64,000 nt of DNA, taken from positions 1 to 64,000 of the forward strand of contig NZ_BMUL01000003.1 in NCBI RefSeq assembly GCF_014650175.1. The letters are read 5' to 3'. Shown in pieces: positions 48,670-57,206 of the stretch (its first letter is position 1; each line of letters begins with the position of its first letter). The stretch comes from Streptomyces termitum (GTDB lineage: Bacteria > Actinomycetota > Actinomycetes > Streptomycetales > Streptomycetaceae). The notes below the pieces were generated by a model. The model ran no database searches. It saw nothing but the letters and a program-made list of their open reading frames with translations, and was not told the origin of the DNA. Made by a program: the position numbers and the translations under genes.

Positions 48670-49203
48670 CTACTCGGCGAGGACGGCCTCGGCGTCCAGG
48701 GTGACGCCGACCGCCTGGATCACGGCGGCGATCTTGAACGCCTCCTGGATCGTCTCGCGGTCCACGCCGGCCTGGCGCAGGACCTGCTCGTGCGAGTCCA
48801 GGCACTGGCCGCAGCCGTTGATCGCGGAGACGGCCAGCGACCACAGCTCGAAGTCGACCTTCTCGACGCCCGGCTTGCCGATGACGTTCATCCGCAGACC
48901 GGCGCGCATCGTCCCGTACTCGGGGTCCGACAGCAGGTGCCGGGTCCGGTAGAAGACGTTGTTCATCGCCATGATCGCGGCGGCGGACTTGGCCGCCTGG
49001 TACGCCTCGGGCTTCAGGTTCGCCTGGGCCTCGGGCTCCAGCTCCTTCAGCACCTTCGGCGAGCGCGAGGCGATCGCGCAGGCCAGCACGGTGCCCCACA
49101 GCTGCTGCTGCGGGAGCTCGCTGTTGCCGATGACCGAGCCGAGGTTCAGCTTCAGGTCCTTGGCGAAGTCCGGTATGGCGGCCTTCAGCTCATCGAGGGC
49201 CAT
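48670..49203 (-). CDS. ahpD: Alkyl hydroperoxide reductase partner AhpD
   Basis: This 177-residue all-helical disulfide reductase has its active-site pair Cys131 and Cys134 in [16 protein letters not shown], with His138 nearby. AhpD reduces AhpC in actinobacteria, with lipoamide-type donors in mycobacteria. ATG 49203 gives the familiar [20 protein letters not shown] start; a GTG two codons earlier overlaps the ahpC stop. It follows ahpC directly, so both are one OxyR-controlled operon. Confidence 0.95.
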   Translation of the reverse strand: MALDELKAAIPDFAKDLKLNLGSVIGNSELPQQQLWGTVLACAIASRSPKVLKELEPEAQANLKPEAYQAAKSAAAIMAMNNVFYRTRHLLSDPEYGTMRAGLRMNVIGKPGVEKVDFELWSLAVSAINGCGQCLDSHEQVLRQAGVDRETIQEAFKIAAVIQAVGVTLDAEAVLAE

Positions 49204-49205
49204 GC

Positions 49206-49760
49206 TCACTCACCGGCCAGGAGCGCGCCGGCGTCGAGGGTGGACTCGCCCTTGTTCCAGTTGCAGGGGCACAGCTCGTCGGTCTGCAGGGCGTCCAGCA
49301 CCCGCAGGACCTCCTTGGGGTTACGGCCCACGGAACCGGCCGTCACCATGGTGAACTGGATCTCGTTGTTCGGGTCCACGATGAAGACGGCGCGCTGCGC
49401 GAAGCCGTCCTCGCCCTGCACGCCGCAGTCGCGCATGAGCTCGTGCTTCGAGTCGGCCAGCATCGGGAAGGGCAGGTCACGCAGGTCGGCGTGGTCCTTG
49501 CGCCAGGCGTGGTGCACGAACTCGGAGTCGCCGGAGACGCCGAGGATCTGCGCGTCGCGGTCCGCGAACTCGTCGTTCAGCTTGCCGAAGGCGGCGATCT
49601 CGGTCGGGCAGACGAAGGTGAAGTCCTTCGGCCAGAAGAACACCACACGCCACTTGCCCTCGTAGGACTTGTGGTCGATCTGCTCGAACTCCTTGCCGCT
49701 CTCCAGCGACACACAGGCGGTCAGGTCGTACGTGGGGAACTGGTCACCGACAGTGAGCAC
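49206..49760 (-). CDS. ahpC: Peroxiredoxin AhpC
   Basis: This 184-residue 2-Cys peroxiredoxin reduces hydrogen peroxide, organic hydroperoxides and peroxynitrite. The peroxidatic Cys51 is in [16 protein letters not shown]. The C-terminal resolving region is [13 protein letters not shown], with two Cys. GTG 49760 was chosen because AAGGAG lies 5-6 bases upstream and the protein then begins [20 protein letters not shown], like other Streptomyces AhpC. It is divergent from oxyR. Confidence 0.96.
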   Translation of the reverse strand: MLTVGDQFPTYDLTACVSLESGKEFEQIDHKSYEGKWRVVFFWPKDFTFVCPTEIAAFGKLNDEFADRDAQILGVSGDSEFVHHAWRKDHADLRDLPFPMLADSKHELMRDCGVQGEDGFAQRAVFIVDPNNEIQFTMVTAGSVGRNPKEVLRVLDALQTDELCPCNWNKGESTLDAGALLAGE

Positions 49761-49815
49761 GCGCTCTCCTTGCGAGACGGAAGGGTCCCTTTTGGGGGCT
49801 TCCATGAGGGGTTGG

Positions 49816-49851
49816 ACTGATCACAGCATGGCACGCGGTGCATTGATCAGT
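49816..49851. promoter_or_regulatory. Inverted repeat in the oxyR-ahpC intergenic region, candidate OxyR operator
   Basis: ACTGATCA (49816-49823) and TGATCAGT (49844-49851) form a perfect 8-bp inverted repeat with a 20-bp spacer, the dyad size expected for a LysR-type tetramer. It lies between the divergent starts of ahpC (49760) and oxyR (49894). Confidence 0.5.
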
Positions 49852-49893
49852 GAAATAGCTAGAGTGGGTCGTGTTGATCGAAGGTGGTTATCA

Positions 49894-50868
49894 GTGGCAT
49901 CCTCGTACGCCTCCCCGCACGCCCCCCAGCGGGCCAAGCAACCCAGCCTCTCCCAGCTCAGGGCCTTCTCGGCGGTCGCGGAGCATCTGCACTTCCGGGA
50001 CGCGGCCGCCGCCATCGGGATGAGCCAGCCGGCGCTCTCGGGCGCGGTTTCGGCACTCGAAGAGGCACTCGGTGTCCAGCTCCTGGAGCGGACCACCCGC
50101 AAGGTGCTGCTCTCGCCCGCCGGGGAGCGGCTCGCGGTCCGCGCGCGGGCCGTCCTCGACGCCGTCGCCGAGCTGATGGACGAGGCCGAGGCCGCCCAGG
50201 CGCCCTTCACCGGGGTGCTGCGGCTCGGGGTCATCCCCACCGTCGCCCCCTACCTCCTCCCCGACGTGCTCCGGCTCGTCCACCGCCGCTACCCCGACCT
50301 CGACCTCCAGGTGCACGAGGAGCAGACCTCCTCCCTCCTGGAGGGGCTCGCCGCCGGGCGGCTGGACCTGCTGCTGCTCGCCGTCCCGCTCGGGGTCCCC
50401 GGCGTCACCGAGCTCCCGCTGTTCGACGAGGACTTCGTGCTGGTCGCCCCGCAGGGGCATCCGCTGGCCGGGCGGGACGACATCCCGCGCGAGGCCCTCA
50501 AGGAGCAGCGGCTGCTCCTCCTCGACGAGGGGCACTGCCTGCGCGACCAGGCCCTCGACATCTGCCGGGAGGCGGGCCGGTCGGACGGGCCCGAGGTCAC
50601 CACCACCGCCGCCGGGCTGGCGACCCTGGTGCAGCTGGTGGCCGGCGGGCTGGGCGTGACGCTGCTGCCCCGTACCGCCGTCACCGTCGAGACCGCCCGC
50701 AACACCGCCCTGGGGACCGGCACCTTCGCCGGGCCCGCGCCGACCCGCCGGATCGCCCTCGCGATGCGGACCGGCGCGGCCCGGCAGGCCGAGTTCGAGC
50801 AGCTGGCGGCGGCGCTGCGGGAGCGGCTGGCCGAACTGCCCGTCCGGGTCGCGGAGCCGGGGGCGTGA
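49894..50868 (+). CDS. oxyR: Hydrogen-peroxide sensing LysR-type regulator OxyR
   Basis: This 324-residue LysR-type activator has an N-terminal winged helix (PSLSQLRAFSAVAEHLHFRD followed by AAAAIGMSQPALSGAVSALE). The effector domain holds two Cys at the OxyR positions: LLDEGHCLRDQALDICREAG, in which peroxide drives the disulfide. Location divergent from ahpCD confirms the assignment. GTG 49894 gives a start shortly before the DNA-binding domain. It should activate ahpCD and control itself through the intergenic dyad. Confidence 0.93.
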   Translation: MASSYASPHAPQRAKQPSLSQLRAFSAVAEHLHFRDAAAAIGMSQPALSGAVSALEEALGVQLLERTTRKVLLSPAGERLAVRARAVLDAVAELMDEAEAAQAPFTGVLRLGVIPTVAPYLLPDVLRLVHRRYPDLDLQVHEEQTSSLLEGLAAGRLDLLLLAVPLGVPGVTELPLFDEDFVLVAPQGHPLAGRDDIPREALKEQRLLLLDEGHCLRDQALDICREAGRSDGPEVTTTAAGLATLVQLVAGGLGVTLLPRTAVTVETARNTALGTGTFAGPAPTRRIALAMRTGAARQAEFEQLAAALRERLAELPVRVAEPGA

Positions 50869-50914
50869 GGAAGGGGGTGCGGGCTCCCGTCGCCGGGAAC
50901 CCGCACCCCCTTCC
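50869..50914. terminator. Bidirectional terminator between oxyR and the ABC permease gene
   Basis: A 15-bp perfect outer stem (50869-50883 with 50900-50914) encloses a second stem TCCCG/CGGGA around TCGC. It starts at the base after the oxyR stop. Confidence 0.8.
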
Positions 50915-50944
50915 CCGTACACCCTCGTACGTGCGATCGGCGGG

Positions 50945-53296
50945 TTACTCGGTGCGCAGGCCGTCCGCGCGCATCAGCCGCCAGAGCATCGGCAGGCTGA
51001 ACAGGGTCACGACCGCGATGAGACCGAGGCCGATGCCGACGACCGGCAGGAAGGCCCACCAGTCCTGCGTCCCCTGGCCGGTCATGGCCAGCAGGGCCAT
51101 GCCGAGCGCGAGGCCGCCGACGACCGACAGGGCCAGGCCGAGGAAGATCGGTACCGCCGTCTGCCAGAGCACCGACCAGCTCAGGGTGGTGCGGCGGGTG
51201 CCGAAGGCCACCAGGGAGGACAGCAGGCGCTTGCGGTCGCGCAGCTGCTCCAGGGTCGTGACCAGCAGGGACGCCGCGACCAGCAGCATCGTCAGGGTCG
51301 AGCCGACGTAGATGCCGGTGCGCACGCTGAGGAAGCGGCTGCTCTGCTCGGTGTCGCTCAGGCCGTTGACGACGGCGGTCGGGTCGATCGCCAGGGCGGC
51401 GTTGCGCACCAGCTCCGGGGCGTCCGCGGCGGCCGGGTCGAGCCCCACCATCAGCCGGGTGTCCGGGGAGTCCAGCAGCGTCACGTCGACCGAGGCCGGG
51501 GTGGCGAAGACACCGAGGCGGTACTGCCCGGACGGGTCCAGGCGGGCCTCCGCGGTCCGCGTCCCGGCGGGGACCCGCCAGCGGGGCATGGCGCCCTTGT
51601 GGACGGCGGGGTCGCGCAGCGCGACGTCGGCGCCCGGCCGCGCGACCCGCGTGATCAGGTCCGGGGACTGGAGGCCCTCGACGCCCTTCGGCGGGAGGAC
51701 CATGAAGACGTCCCCGTCCGCGCAGGACGACAGCACGGCGTACTCGCGCAGCGAGGCGCAGTCGCCGACGGCGAACTGGGTGAGGGGGGCGAAGTCCTCG
51801 TCCTTGCGGACCGGCCCGTCCCGGTAGACGTACGACTCGGTGGTGGCGATCACGTGGGTGACGCCGTCCACGGCGCGCAGCCGCTCGACGGCCTGCCGGG
51901 CCTCGGCGCCGTCCTTGACCTTCAGCGTGGTCTGGATCTGCGCCCGGCTGCTGTCCTGGCCGGTGGGCGAGGTGAAGTCGTGCTCCATCGCCTGGAACAG
52001 CATCTGGAGCGCGATGGCCCCGGTGGCGGCGACGACGATGCCGCTCACGGCGCGGGCCGCGGTGCCGCTGGAGAGCTGGAGCCGGCGCACGGCGAGCTGC
52101 CAGGAGACCGGGCCGCCGCGCAGCCGCTTCACCGCCGCCTCGACCAGCCAGGGCAGCAGGCTGGTGAGGCCGACGAGGAAGAGGACGGTGCCGCCGCCGA
52201 TGGTGACGGTGTCGATGGCCGTGTCGCCCATCTGGATGTCGCCGATGGTCGGCACCAGGAGCGCGGCGCCCGCGACGAGGAGCAGCAGCCGCCACCACAC
52301 GCGGCGGCGGCCGGGGGTGGAGGAGCGGATCACGCCGAGCGGTTCGATCGCGACCCCGCGCAGGGCGAGGAGGGTGACGACGACCGAGGAGACCGGCACC
52401 ACGGCGAGGACCAGCAGTGCGAGCGGCAGGTTGGGGACGACGTCGGCCGGATAGGCGTTGACGTCCCAGATCTGCACGGCCCCGGCGAACTGCCGGGCGA
52501 CCAGGAAGAGGGCGGCGCCGGTGAGCAGGCCGAGGAGCGCGCCCGCCAGTGATTCGCCGGCCGCGATCCGCCGGGTGGTGGCGTTGTCCGCGCCGACCAG
52601 CCGGAGGGCGGCGAGCCGCCGGTCGCGCTGCTCGCCGCCGAAGCGGGCGGCGGTGGCGATGAAGACGAGGACCGGCAGCAGCAGGACGACGTACGCGATG
52701 ACGACCAGGAGGATCAGGAAGGCGTTCATCGGTTCCTCGGGCACCGACCAGCCGTAGCGCACTCCGCGCCCCTCGGCGTTGTCGTCGGTGAGGAACGGGG
52801 CGTTCGCGACGTACCGCAGCTCGTTCGGTCCGATGAGCCCGGCCTCGCCGATGGTGCCGGCGTTCTTGTACGGGATGCGTTCCCTGAGGAGGGTGTTGCC
52901 GGGCGCGGCGAGCAGTTCGGCGAGGGCGGGGGAGACCAGCATCTCGCCCGCGGCCGGTACGCCGTCCGTGCCGGGCGGCACCGCGGGCTTCGCGTCCTCG
53001 GGCTTGAGCAGCAGGCCGGTGAAGGACGCGCCGCGGTAGGAGCTGCGCTGGGTGTAGTGGAGAAAGGTCCCGGGGCCCGGCTCCTCGACGGTCCGGCTGG
53101 CGTCGACCTCCCGGGACGAGTCCCGGACCTCCCGCTGGAAGAGCATGTTCGGCAGGGAGGAGGCGAGCAGCAGCAGGGCCGTGCCGAAGCCGACGCCGGC
53201 CGCGGTCAGGACGGTGCGGAGCAGTCCGGGGCGGCCGCCGGTGACGGCGAAGCGGGCGCCGAGCGTCAGGTCGCGGGCCCAGACGCGCAGGTTCAT
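50945..53296 (-). CDS. ABC transporter permease, FtsX/MacB-like
   Basis: This 783-residue permease has the FtsX-type design: an N-terminal helix (TVLTAAGVGFGTALLLLASS), an extracellular domain, helices with RRLAALRLVGADNATTRRIA coupling region, a second repeat and a C-terminal set of helices (LWQTAVPIFLGLALSVVGGL). An extracellular part between the repeats carries two Cys (VGDCASLREYAVLSSCADGD). Such permeases act with a cytoplasmic ATPase to move or release peptides, lipids or antibiotics at the membrane surface. ATG 53296 overlaps the ATPase stop by 4 bp. Confidence 0.9.
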   Translation of the reverse strand: MNLRVWARDLTLGARFAVTGGRPGLLRTVLTAAGVGFGTALLLLASSLPNMLFQREVRDSSREVDASRTVEEPGPGTFLHYTQRSSYRGASFTGLLLKPEDAKPAVPPGTDGVPAAGEMLVSPALAELLAAPGNTLLRERIPYKNAGTIGEAGLIGPNELRYVANAPFLTDDNAEGRGVRYGWSVPEEPMNAFLILLVVIAYVVLLLPVLVFIATAARFGGEQRDRRLAALRLVGADNATTRRIAAGESLAGALLGLLTGAALFLVARQFAGAVQIWDVNAYPADVVPNLPLALLVLAVVPVSSVVVTLLALRGVAIEPLGVIRSSTPGRRRVWWRLLLLVAGAALLVPTIGDIQMGDTAIDTVTIGGGTVLFLVGLTSLLPWLVEAAVKRLRGGPVSWQLAVRRLQLSSGTAARAVSGIVVAATGAIALQMLFQAMEHDFTSPTGQDSSRAQIQTTLKVKDGAEARQAVERLRAVDGVTHVIATTESYVYRDGPVRKDEDFAPLTQFAVGDCASLREYAVLSSCADGDVFMVLPPKGVEGLQSPDLITRVARPGADVALRDPAVHKGAMPRWRVPAGTRTAEARLDPSGQYRLGVFATPASVDVTLLDSPDTRLMVGLDPAAADAPELVRNAALAIDPTAVVNGLSDTEQSSRFLSVRTGIYVGSTLTMLLVAASLLVTTLEQLRDRKRLLSSLVAFGTRRTTLSWSVLWQTAVPIFLGLALSVVGGLALGMALLAMTGQGTQDWWAFLPVVGIGLGLIAVVTLFSLPMLWRLMRADGLRTE

Positions 53297-53976
53297 GCCG
53301 CCCACTCCGTGTCCCGGACGGAGCCGTCGCGGACGACGACCTCGCGGTCGGAGTAGGCGGCGACGCGGGCCTCGTGGGTGACGAGGACGACGGCGGCGCC
53401 GGTGTCCCGGGACGCCTCGGTGAACAGCTGCATGACCCGCTCGCCGTTGAGCGAGTCGAGGGCTCCGGTCGGCTCGTCCGCGAAGATCACGCGCGGGGCG
53501 GTGACGAGGGCGCGGGCGACGGCGACGCGCTGGCCCTGGCCGCCGGAGATCTCGCCGGGGCGCTTGGCGGCGACGGGGTCGACCTCCAGGCGGGCGAGCC
53601 ATTCGAGGGCCCGGGCCTCGGCGGCCTTGCGCTTCTCGCCGTTGAGGCGGAGCGGCAGGGCGACGTTCTCGACGCAGGTCAGCTCGGGCACGAGCTGGCC
53701 GAACTGGAAGACGAAGCCGAAGTCGGTGCGGCGCAGGGCGCTGCGGGCGGTGTCGGAGAGGGCGGTGAGGTCGCGCCCGTCGTAGGTGAGGGTGCCCGAG
53801 TCGGGGCGGACGATGCCGGCGATGCAGTGCAGCAGGGTCGACTTGCCGGAGCCGGAGGGGCCCATGACGGCGACGACCTCGCCGGCCCGGATCGCGAAGT
53901 CGGCGTCGGACAGGGCCGGAGTGGGCCCGTACGCCTTGGTCAGTCCGACGGCCTTGAGGAGGGGGACGGTGGTCAT
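53293..53976 (-). CDS. ABC transporter ATP-binding protein (MacB/LolD-like)
   Basis: This 227-residue ATPase has Walker A MGPSGSGKSTLLH (about residues 38-50), Q-loop FVFQFGQLVPELT, signature ISGGQGQRVAVARAL, Walker B VIFADEPTGALDS and the His switch LVTHEARVA. It belongs to the family that drives FtsX-type permeases. The signature has GQ where most relatives have QQ. ATG 53976 overlaps the PadR stop by 4 bp; the three genes form one operon with the regulator first. Confidence 0.93.
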   Translation of the reverse strand: MTTVPLLKAVGLTKAYGPTPALSDADFAIRAGEVVAVMGPSGSGKSTLLHCIAGIVRPDSGTLTYDGRDLTALSDTARSALRRTDFGFVFQFGQLVPELTCVENVALPLRLNGEKRKAAEARALEWLARLEVDPVAAKRPGEISGGQGQRVAVARALVTAPRVIFADEPTGALDSLNGERVMQLFTEASRDTGAAVVLVTHEARVAAYSDREVVVRDGSVRDTEWAA

Positions 53977-54497
53977 CGGCGCACCTCCGCGGCGAGCGCG
54001 TCGAGGCGGGCGGCGGTGAGTTCCAGCCAGCGCAGGTCGGCTTCCAGGTGGAAGAGGGCGTGGTCGCAGATGAGCTGGTCGGCGAGGTCGCCGCCCTGCT
54101 TGCGGCGGGTGAGCTCGCGCATGAGGCGCAGGTGCTCGGAGCGCTGGGTGTCGAGCACCTCGGCGGCGCCGCGCTCGGTCAGCAGGGCGAGGACGACCTT
54201 GGTGTACAGGGTGGACTGGAGGTACGGCTCCGGCTTCTCGGGCGTCGCCAGCCACTGGGCGACGTCGGTGATGCCGGCGTCGGTGATGGCGTACCGCTTG
54301 CGTTCGGGGCCGCCGCCGGGCTCGATGCCGTCGACGACGACCAGCCCGTTCTTCAGGAGGCGGGACATCGTCGAGTAGACCTGGCCGTAGTGGAGGGGCC
54401 GGTCGTGACCGAACCGTTCGTCGAAGGCGCGCTTCAGGTCGTAGCCGTGGCGCGGTCCGCTCTCCAGGAGGCCGAGAAGGGTGTGACCGATGGACAT
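53973..54497 (-). CDS. PadR family transcriptional regulator
   Basis: This 174-residue regulator has the PadR winged helix (SIGHTLLGLLESGPRHGYDL, RPLHYGQVYSTMSRLLKNGL) and a helical Vir C-terminal domain (VVLALLTERGAAEVLDTQRS). I prefer ATG 54497: a TACAGT hexamer lies 7 nt upstream, consistent with a leaderless mRNA; a GTG three codons earlier is the alternative. It is first in the operon and should repress it, being displaced when the exporter is needed. Confidence 0.9.
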   Translation of the reverse strand: MSIGHTLLGLLESGPRHGYDLKRAFDERFGHDRPLHYGQVYSTMSRLLKNGLVVVDGIEPGGGPERKRYAITDAGITDVAQWLATPEKPEPYLQSTLYTKVVLALLTERGAAEVLDTQRSEHLRLMRELTRRKQGGDLADQLICDHALFHLEADLRWLELTAARLDALAAEVRR

Positions 54498-54506
54498 GGA
54501 CGTCAC

Positions 54507-54526
54507 TGTACACGGCGTGTATACAC
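54507..54526. promoter_or_regulatory. Candidate PadR operator
   Basis: TGTACAC-GGC-GTGTATA (54507-54523) is an inverted repeat with one mismatch, and GTGTATACAC (54517-54526) is a perfect 10-bp palindrome. They overlap the -10 box of the PadR operon. The remaining 370 nt to the penicillin-binding protein gene show no gene; G/C-rich short repeats occupy 54540-54700. Confidence 0.6.
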
Positions 54527-54896
54527 ACCCTGCATAGCTGCCCGGAGGGCGGTCGGACAGCGGTCGGGCGGCGGTCGGGGGAGGGTGCGGGCGCCGCGCG
54601 GACGGTCTCGTGGGCGACCTCGTGGACGACCCCCGGGCGCCCCTGCGGACGGCCTTGCGGTGGCCGGAAATCCACCCCGTCTCCCCGGCGGCTTCCTGAG
54701 CGGAATGGAACCTTCACGCAACCATCACGTCCGTCCGGACGTCGGTTCCCCTGGGAGTGGGTGCTGATTCTCACGTCCGGAAAAGGCGTGATCGGTTGCC
54801 CTATGTCCGCACTGTCGGTGTTAGCTTGCTGAGCTGATCCGGCGGCTCACCGGGCCGAGGGCGACCGGACACACGACGAGCGGAGCGACACGACAC

Positions 54897-57134
54897 ATGG
54901 GCGGACCGGACAAGGGCACGGCCAAGAAGCGCGGCTTCATACGCCGCCTCTTCACCTGGAAGAAGCTCCTGGGCACCTTCTTCGTCGTCTGCCTGCTCGC
55001 CATGGGCGGCCTGTACGCCGCCTACCTCATGGTCCCCGTCCCCACGGCCAACGCCGAGGCGACCATGCAGAGCAACATCTACAAGTACGCCGACGGGAAG
55101 ATCCTCGCCCGCACCGGCGAGATCAACCGCGAGATCGTCGGCCTCGACAAGATCCCGCTCCCCGTCCAGCGCTCCTTCGTCGCCGCCGAGAACAAGACCT
55201 TCTACAAGGACAACGGCGTCGACATCAAGGGCACCACCCGCGCCGCCTGGAGCACCCTCACCGGCAAGGGCAAGCAGGGCGGCTCGACCATCACCCAGCA
55301 GTACGTCAAGAACTTCTACCTGAGCCAGGACCAGACGGCCACGCGGAAGCTCAAGGAGATGGTCATCGCCGTCAAGGTCGACCAGCGCATGTCGAAGGCC
55401 GACATCCTCGCGGGCTACATCAACACCAGCTACTACGGCCGCAGCGCCTACGGCATCCAGGCCGCCGCCCGCAGCTACTACGGCACCGACGCCTCCCGGC
55501 TCACCACCGCCCAGGGCGCCTACCTCGCCGCGCTGCTCCAGGCCCCCAACCAGTACGACTGGACCTCGGCCAACGCCACCGGCCGCAAGCTCGTCGAGCA
55601 GCGCTGGAACTACGTCCTCGACAACATGGTCGAGATGGGCTGGCTGCCCGCCGCCGAGCGCGCCGGCATGAAGTTCCCCGCCCCCCAGGCGCCCAAGCCG
55701 CTCCCCGGCATGGAGGGCCAGACCGGCTACATCGTCGAGGCCGCCAACCAGGAGCTGATGCGCCAGGGCGTCAGCGAGGAGGACATCAAGGCCGGCGGCT
55801 GGACCATCACCCTCACCATCGACCCGAAGAAGCAGAAGGCCCTCGTCGCCGCCGTCGACAAGAAGCTGGAGGCCAAGCTCGACCGCAAGGGCGACAAGAA
55901 GGACGCCGTCGTCCAGGCCGGCGCCACCTCCGTCGACCCGAAGACCGGCGCCGTCGTCGCGCTGTACGGCGGCGTCGGCGCCACCGAGCACTGGATGTCC
56001 AACGCCACCCGCCGCGACTTCCAGCCCGCCTCCACCTTCAAGCCGCTCGTCCTCGCCTCCGCGATCGACAACCGCTCCACCACCCAGGACGGCCGCGAGA
56101 TCGGCCTGAACACGGTCTACGACGGCACCAGCAAGCGGAAGGTCGTCGGCAGCACGATCCCCTTCGACCCGGAGAACGAGGACGACCGGTCGTACGGCTC
56201 CGTCACCGTCCAGCGGGCCACCAACAGCTCGATCAACTCGGTCTACGCCCAGATGATCGTCGACGTCGGCTTCTCCGAGACCAAGAGGACCGCCCTCGCC
56301 CTCGGTATGAAGGACGGCAAGGACTTCGTCGAGTCGCCCGCCATGTCCCTCGGCACCATGGGCGCCTCCACCCTCGACATGGCCGGCGTCTACGCCACCC
56401 TCGACAACCACGGCCGCAAGGTCACCCCGACGCTGGTGAAGAACGTCCAGCACCGCGACCGCACCGTGGAGACCGTCCGGCAGGACAGCAAGCAGGTCAT
56501 CAGCCGCGAGGCCGCCGACACCACCACCCAGGCCATGATCGGCGTCGTCCGCAACGGCTCCGGCGCCGGCGCCGCCGGCGACTACGAGGCCGCCGGCAAG
56601 ACCGGCACCTCCGAGAACAACCGCTCCGCCTGGTTCGTCGGCTACACGCCCGAACTCGTCACCGCGGTCGCCCTCTTCGGCGAGGACACCTCCGGCGAGA
56701 TCGCCCAGCAGGTCACCCTCACCGACACCATCCAGCGCGGCCGCGCCAACGGCGGCGGCATCCCCGCCTCCATCTGGGGCGCCTACACCGAGCGCGCCCT
56801 GGAGGGCGGCTCCGACGCCTCCTTCGACCTGGAGACCGAGGGCGGCAGCGGCGCCGAACCGACCGCCACCGGCAGCACCACCCCCAGCCAGGAGCCCACC
56901 CGGGACGAGGACACCACGCCGCCGCCCACCAGCACGGCCACCGTCCCCACGCCCCCGGCCACCCCCACCGGCACCACCCCGCCCGAGCCCACCGGCGACA
57001 CCGGCACCACCCCGCCGGAGCCCACCGACGAGCCCACCCGGGAGACCCCGCCGCCGACCACCGCCCAGCCGCCGAACCCCGACGGCAACGGCAACAACGG
57101 CAACGGCCCCGGCCGCACCCAGCAGCCCCGCTGA
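54897..57134 (+). CDS. Class A penicillin-binding protein (transglycosylase/transpeptidase)
   Basis: This 745-residue bifunctional peptidoglycan synthase has one membrane helix (about residues 24-44). The GT51 domain has catalytic Glu98 (FVAAENKTFYKDNGVD) and GGSTITQQYVKNFY. The transpeptidase domain has STFK (Ser379), SIN (Ser445-Asn447) and KTGT (Lys568). The last 100 residues are a Pro/Thr-rich tail (PTGTTPPEPTGDTGTTPPEP) ending in an Asn/Gly cluster. It makes and cross-links glycan strands outside the membrane. ATG 54897 has GGAG about 12 bases upstream, a loose spacing. It stands alone between hairpin-bounded neighbours. Confidence 0.95.
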   Translation: MGGPDKGTAKKRGFIRRLFTWKKLLGTFFVVCLLAMGGLYAAYLMVPVPTANAEATMQSNIYKYADGKILARTGEINREIVGLDKIPLPVQRSFVAAENKTFYKDNGVDIKGTTRAAWSTLTGKGKQGGSTITQQYVKNFYLSQDQTATRKLKEMVIAVKVDQRMSKADILAGYINTSYYGRSAYGIQAAARSYYGTDASRLTTAQGAYLAALLQAPNQYDWTSANATGRKLVEQRWNYVLDNMVEMGWLPAAERAGMKFPAPQAPKPLPGMEGQTGYIVEAANQELMRQGVSEEDIKAGGWTITLTIDPKKQKALVAAVDKKLEAKLDRKGDKKDAVVQAGATSVDPKTGAVVALYGGVGATEHWMSNATRRDFQPASTFKPLVLASAIDNRSTTQDGREIGLNTVYDGTSKRKVVGSTIPFDPENEDDRSYGSVTVQRATNSSINSVYAQMIVDVGFSETKRTALALGMKDGKDFVESPAMSLGTMGASTLDMAGVYATLDNHGRKVTPTLVKNVQHRDRTVETVRQDSKQVISREAADTTTQAMIGVVRNGSGAGAAGDYEAAGKTGTSENNRSAWFVGYTPELVTAVALFGEDTSGEIAQQVTLTDTIQRGRANGGGIPASIWGAYTERALEGGSDASFDLETEGGSGAEPTATGSTTPSQEPTRDEDTTPPPTSTATVPTPPATPTGTTPPEPTGDTGTTPPEPTDEPTRETPPPTTAQPPNPDGNGNNGNGPGRTQQPR

Positions 57135-57146
57135 CCCGCACCGCAC

Positions 57147-57192
57147 ACGGCGAAGGCCGGTCCCCCCACCCGGGAGGACCGGCCTTCGCCGT
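57147..57192. terminator. Bidirectional 17-bp terminator
   Basis: 57147-57163 pairs perfectly with 57176-57192 around a 12-nt loop, between the penicillin-binding protein gene and the convergent phosphatase gene. Confidence 0.85.
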
Positions 57193-57206
57193 CGTACGGG
57201 ACCGCC

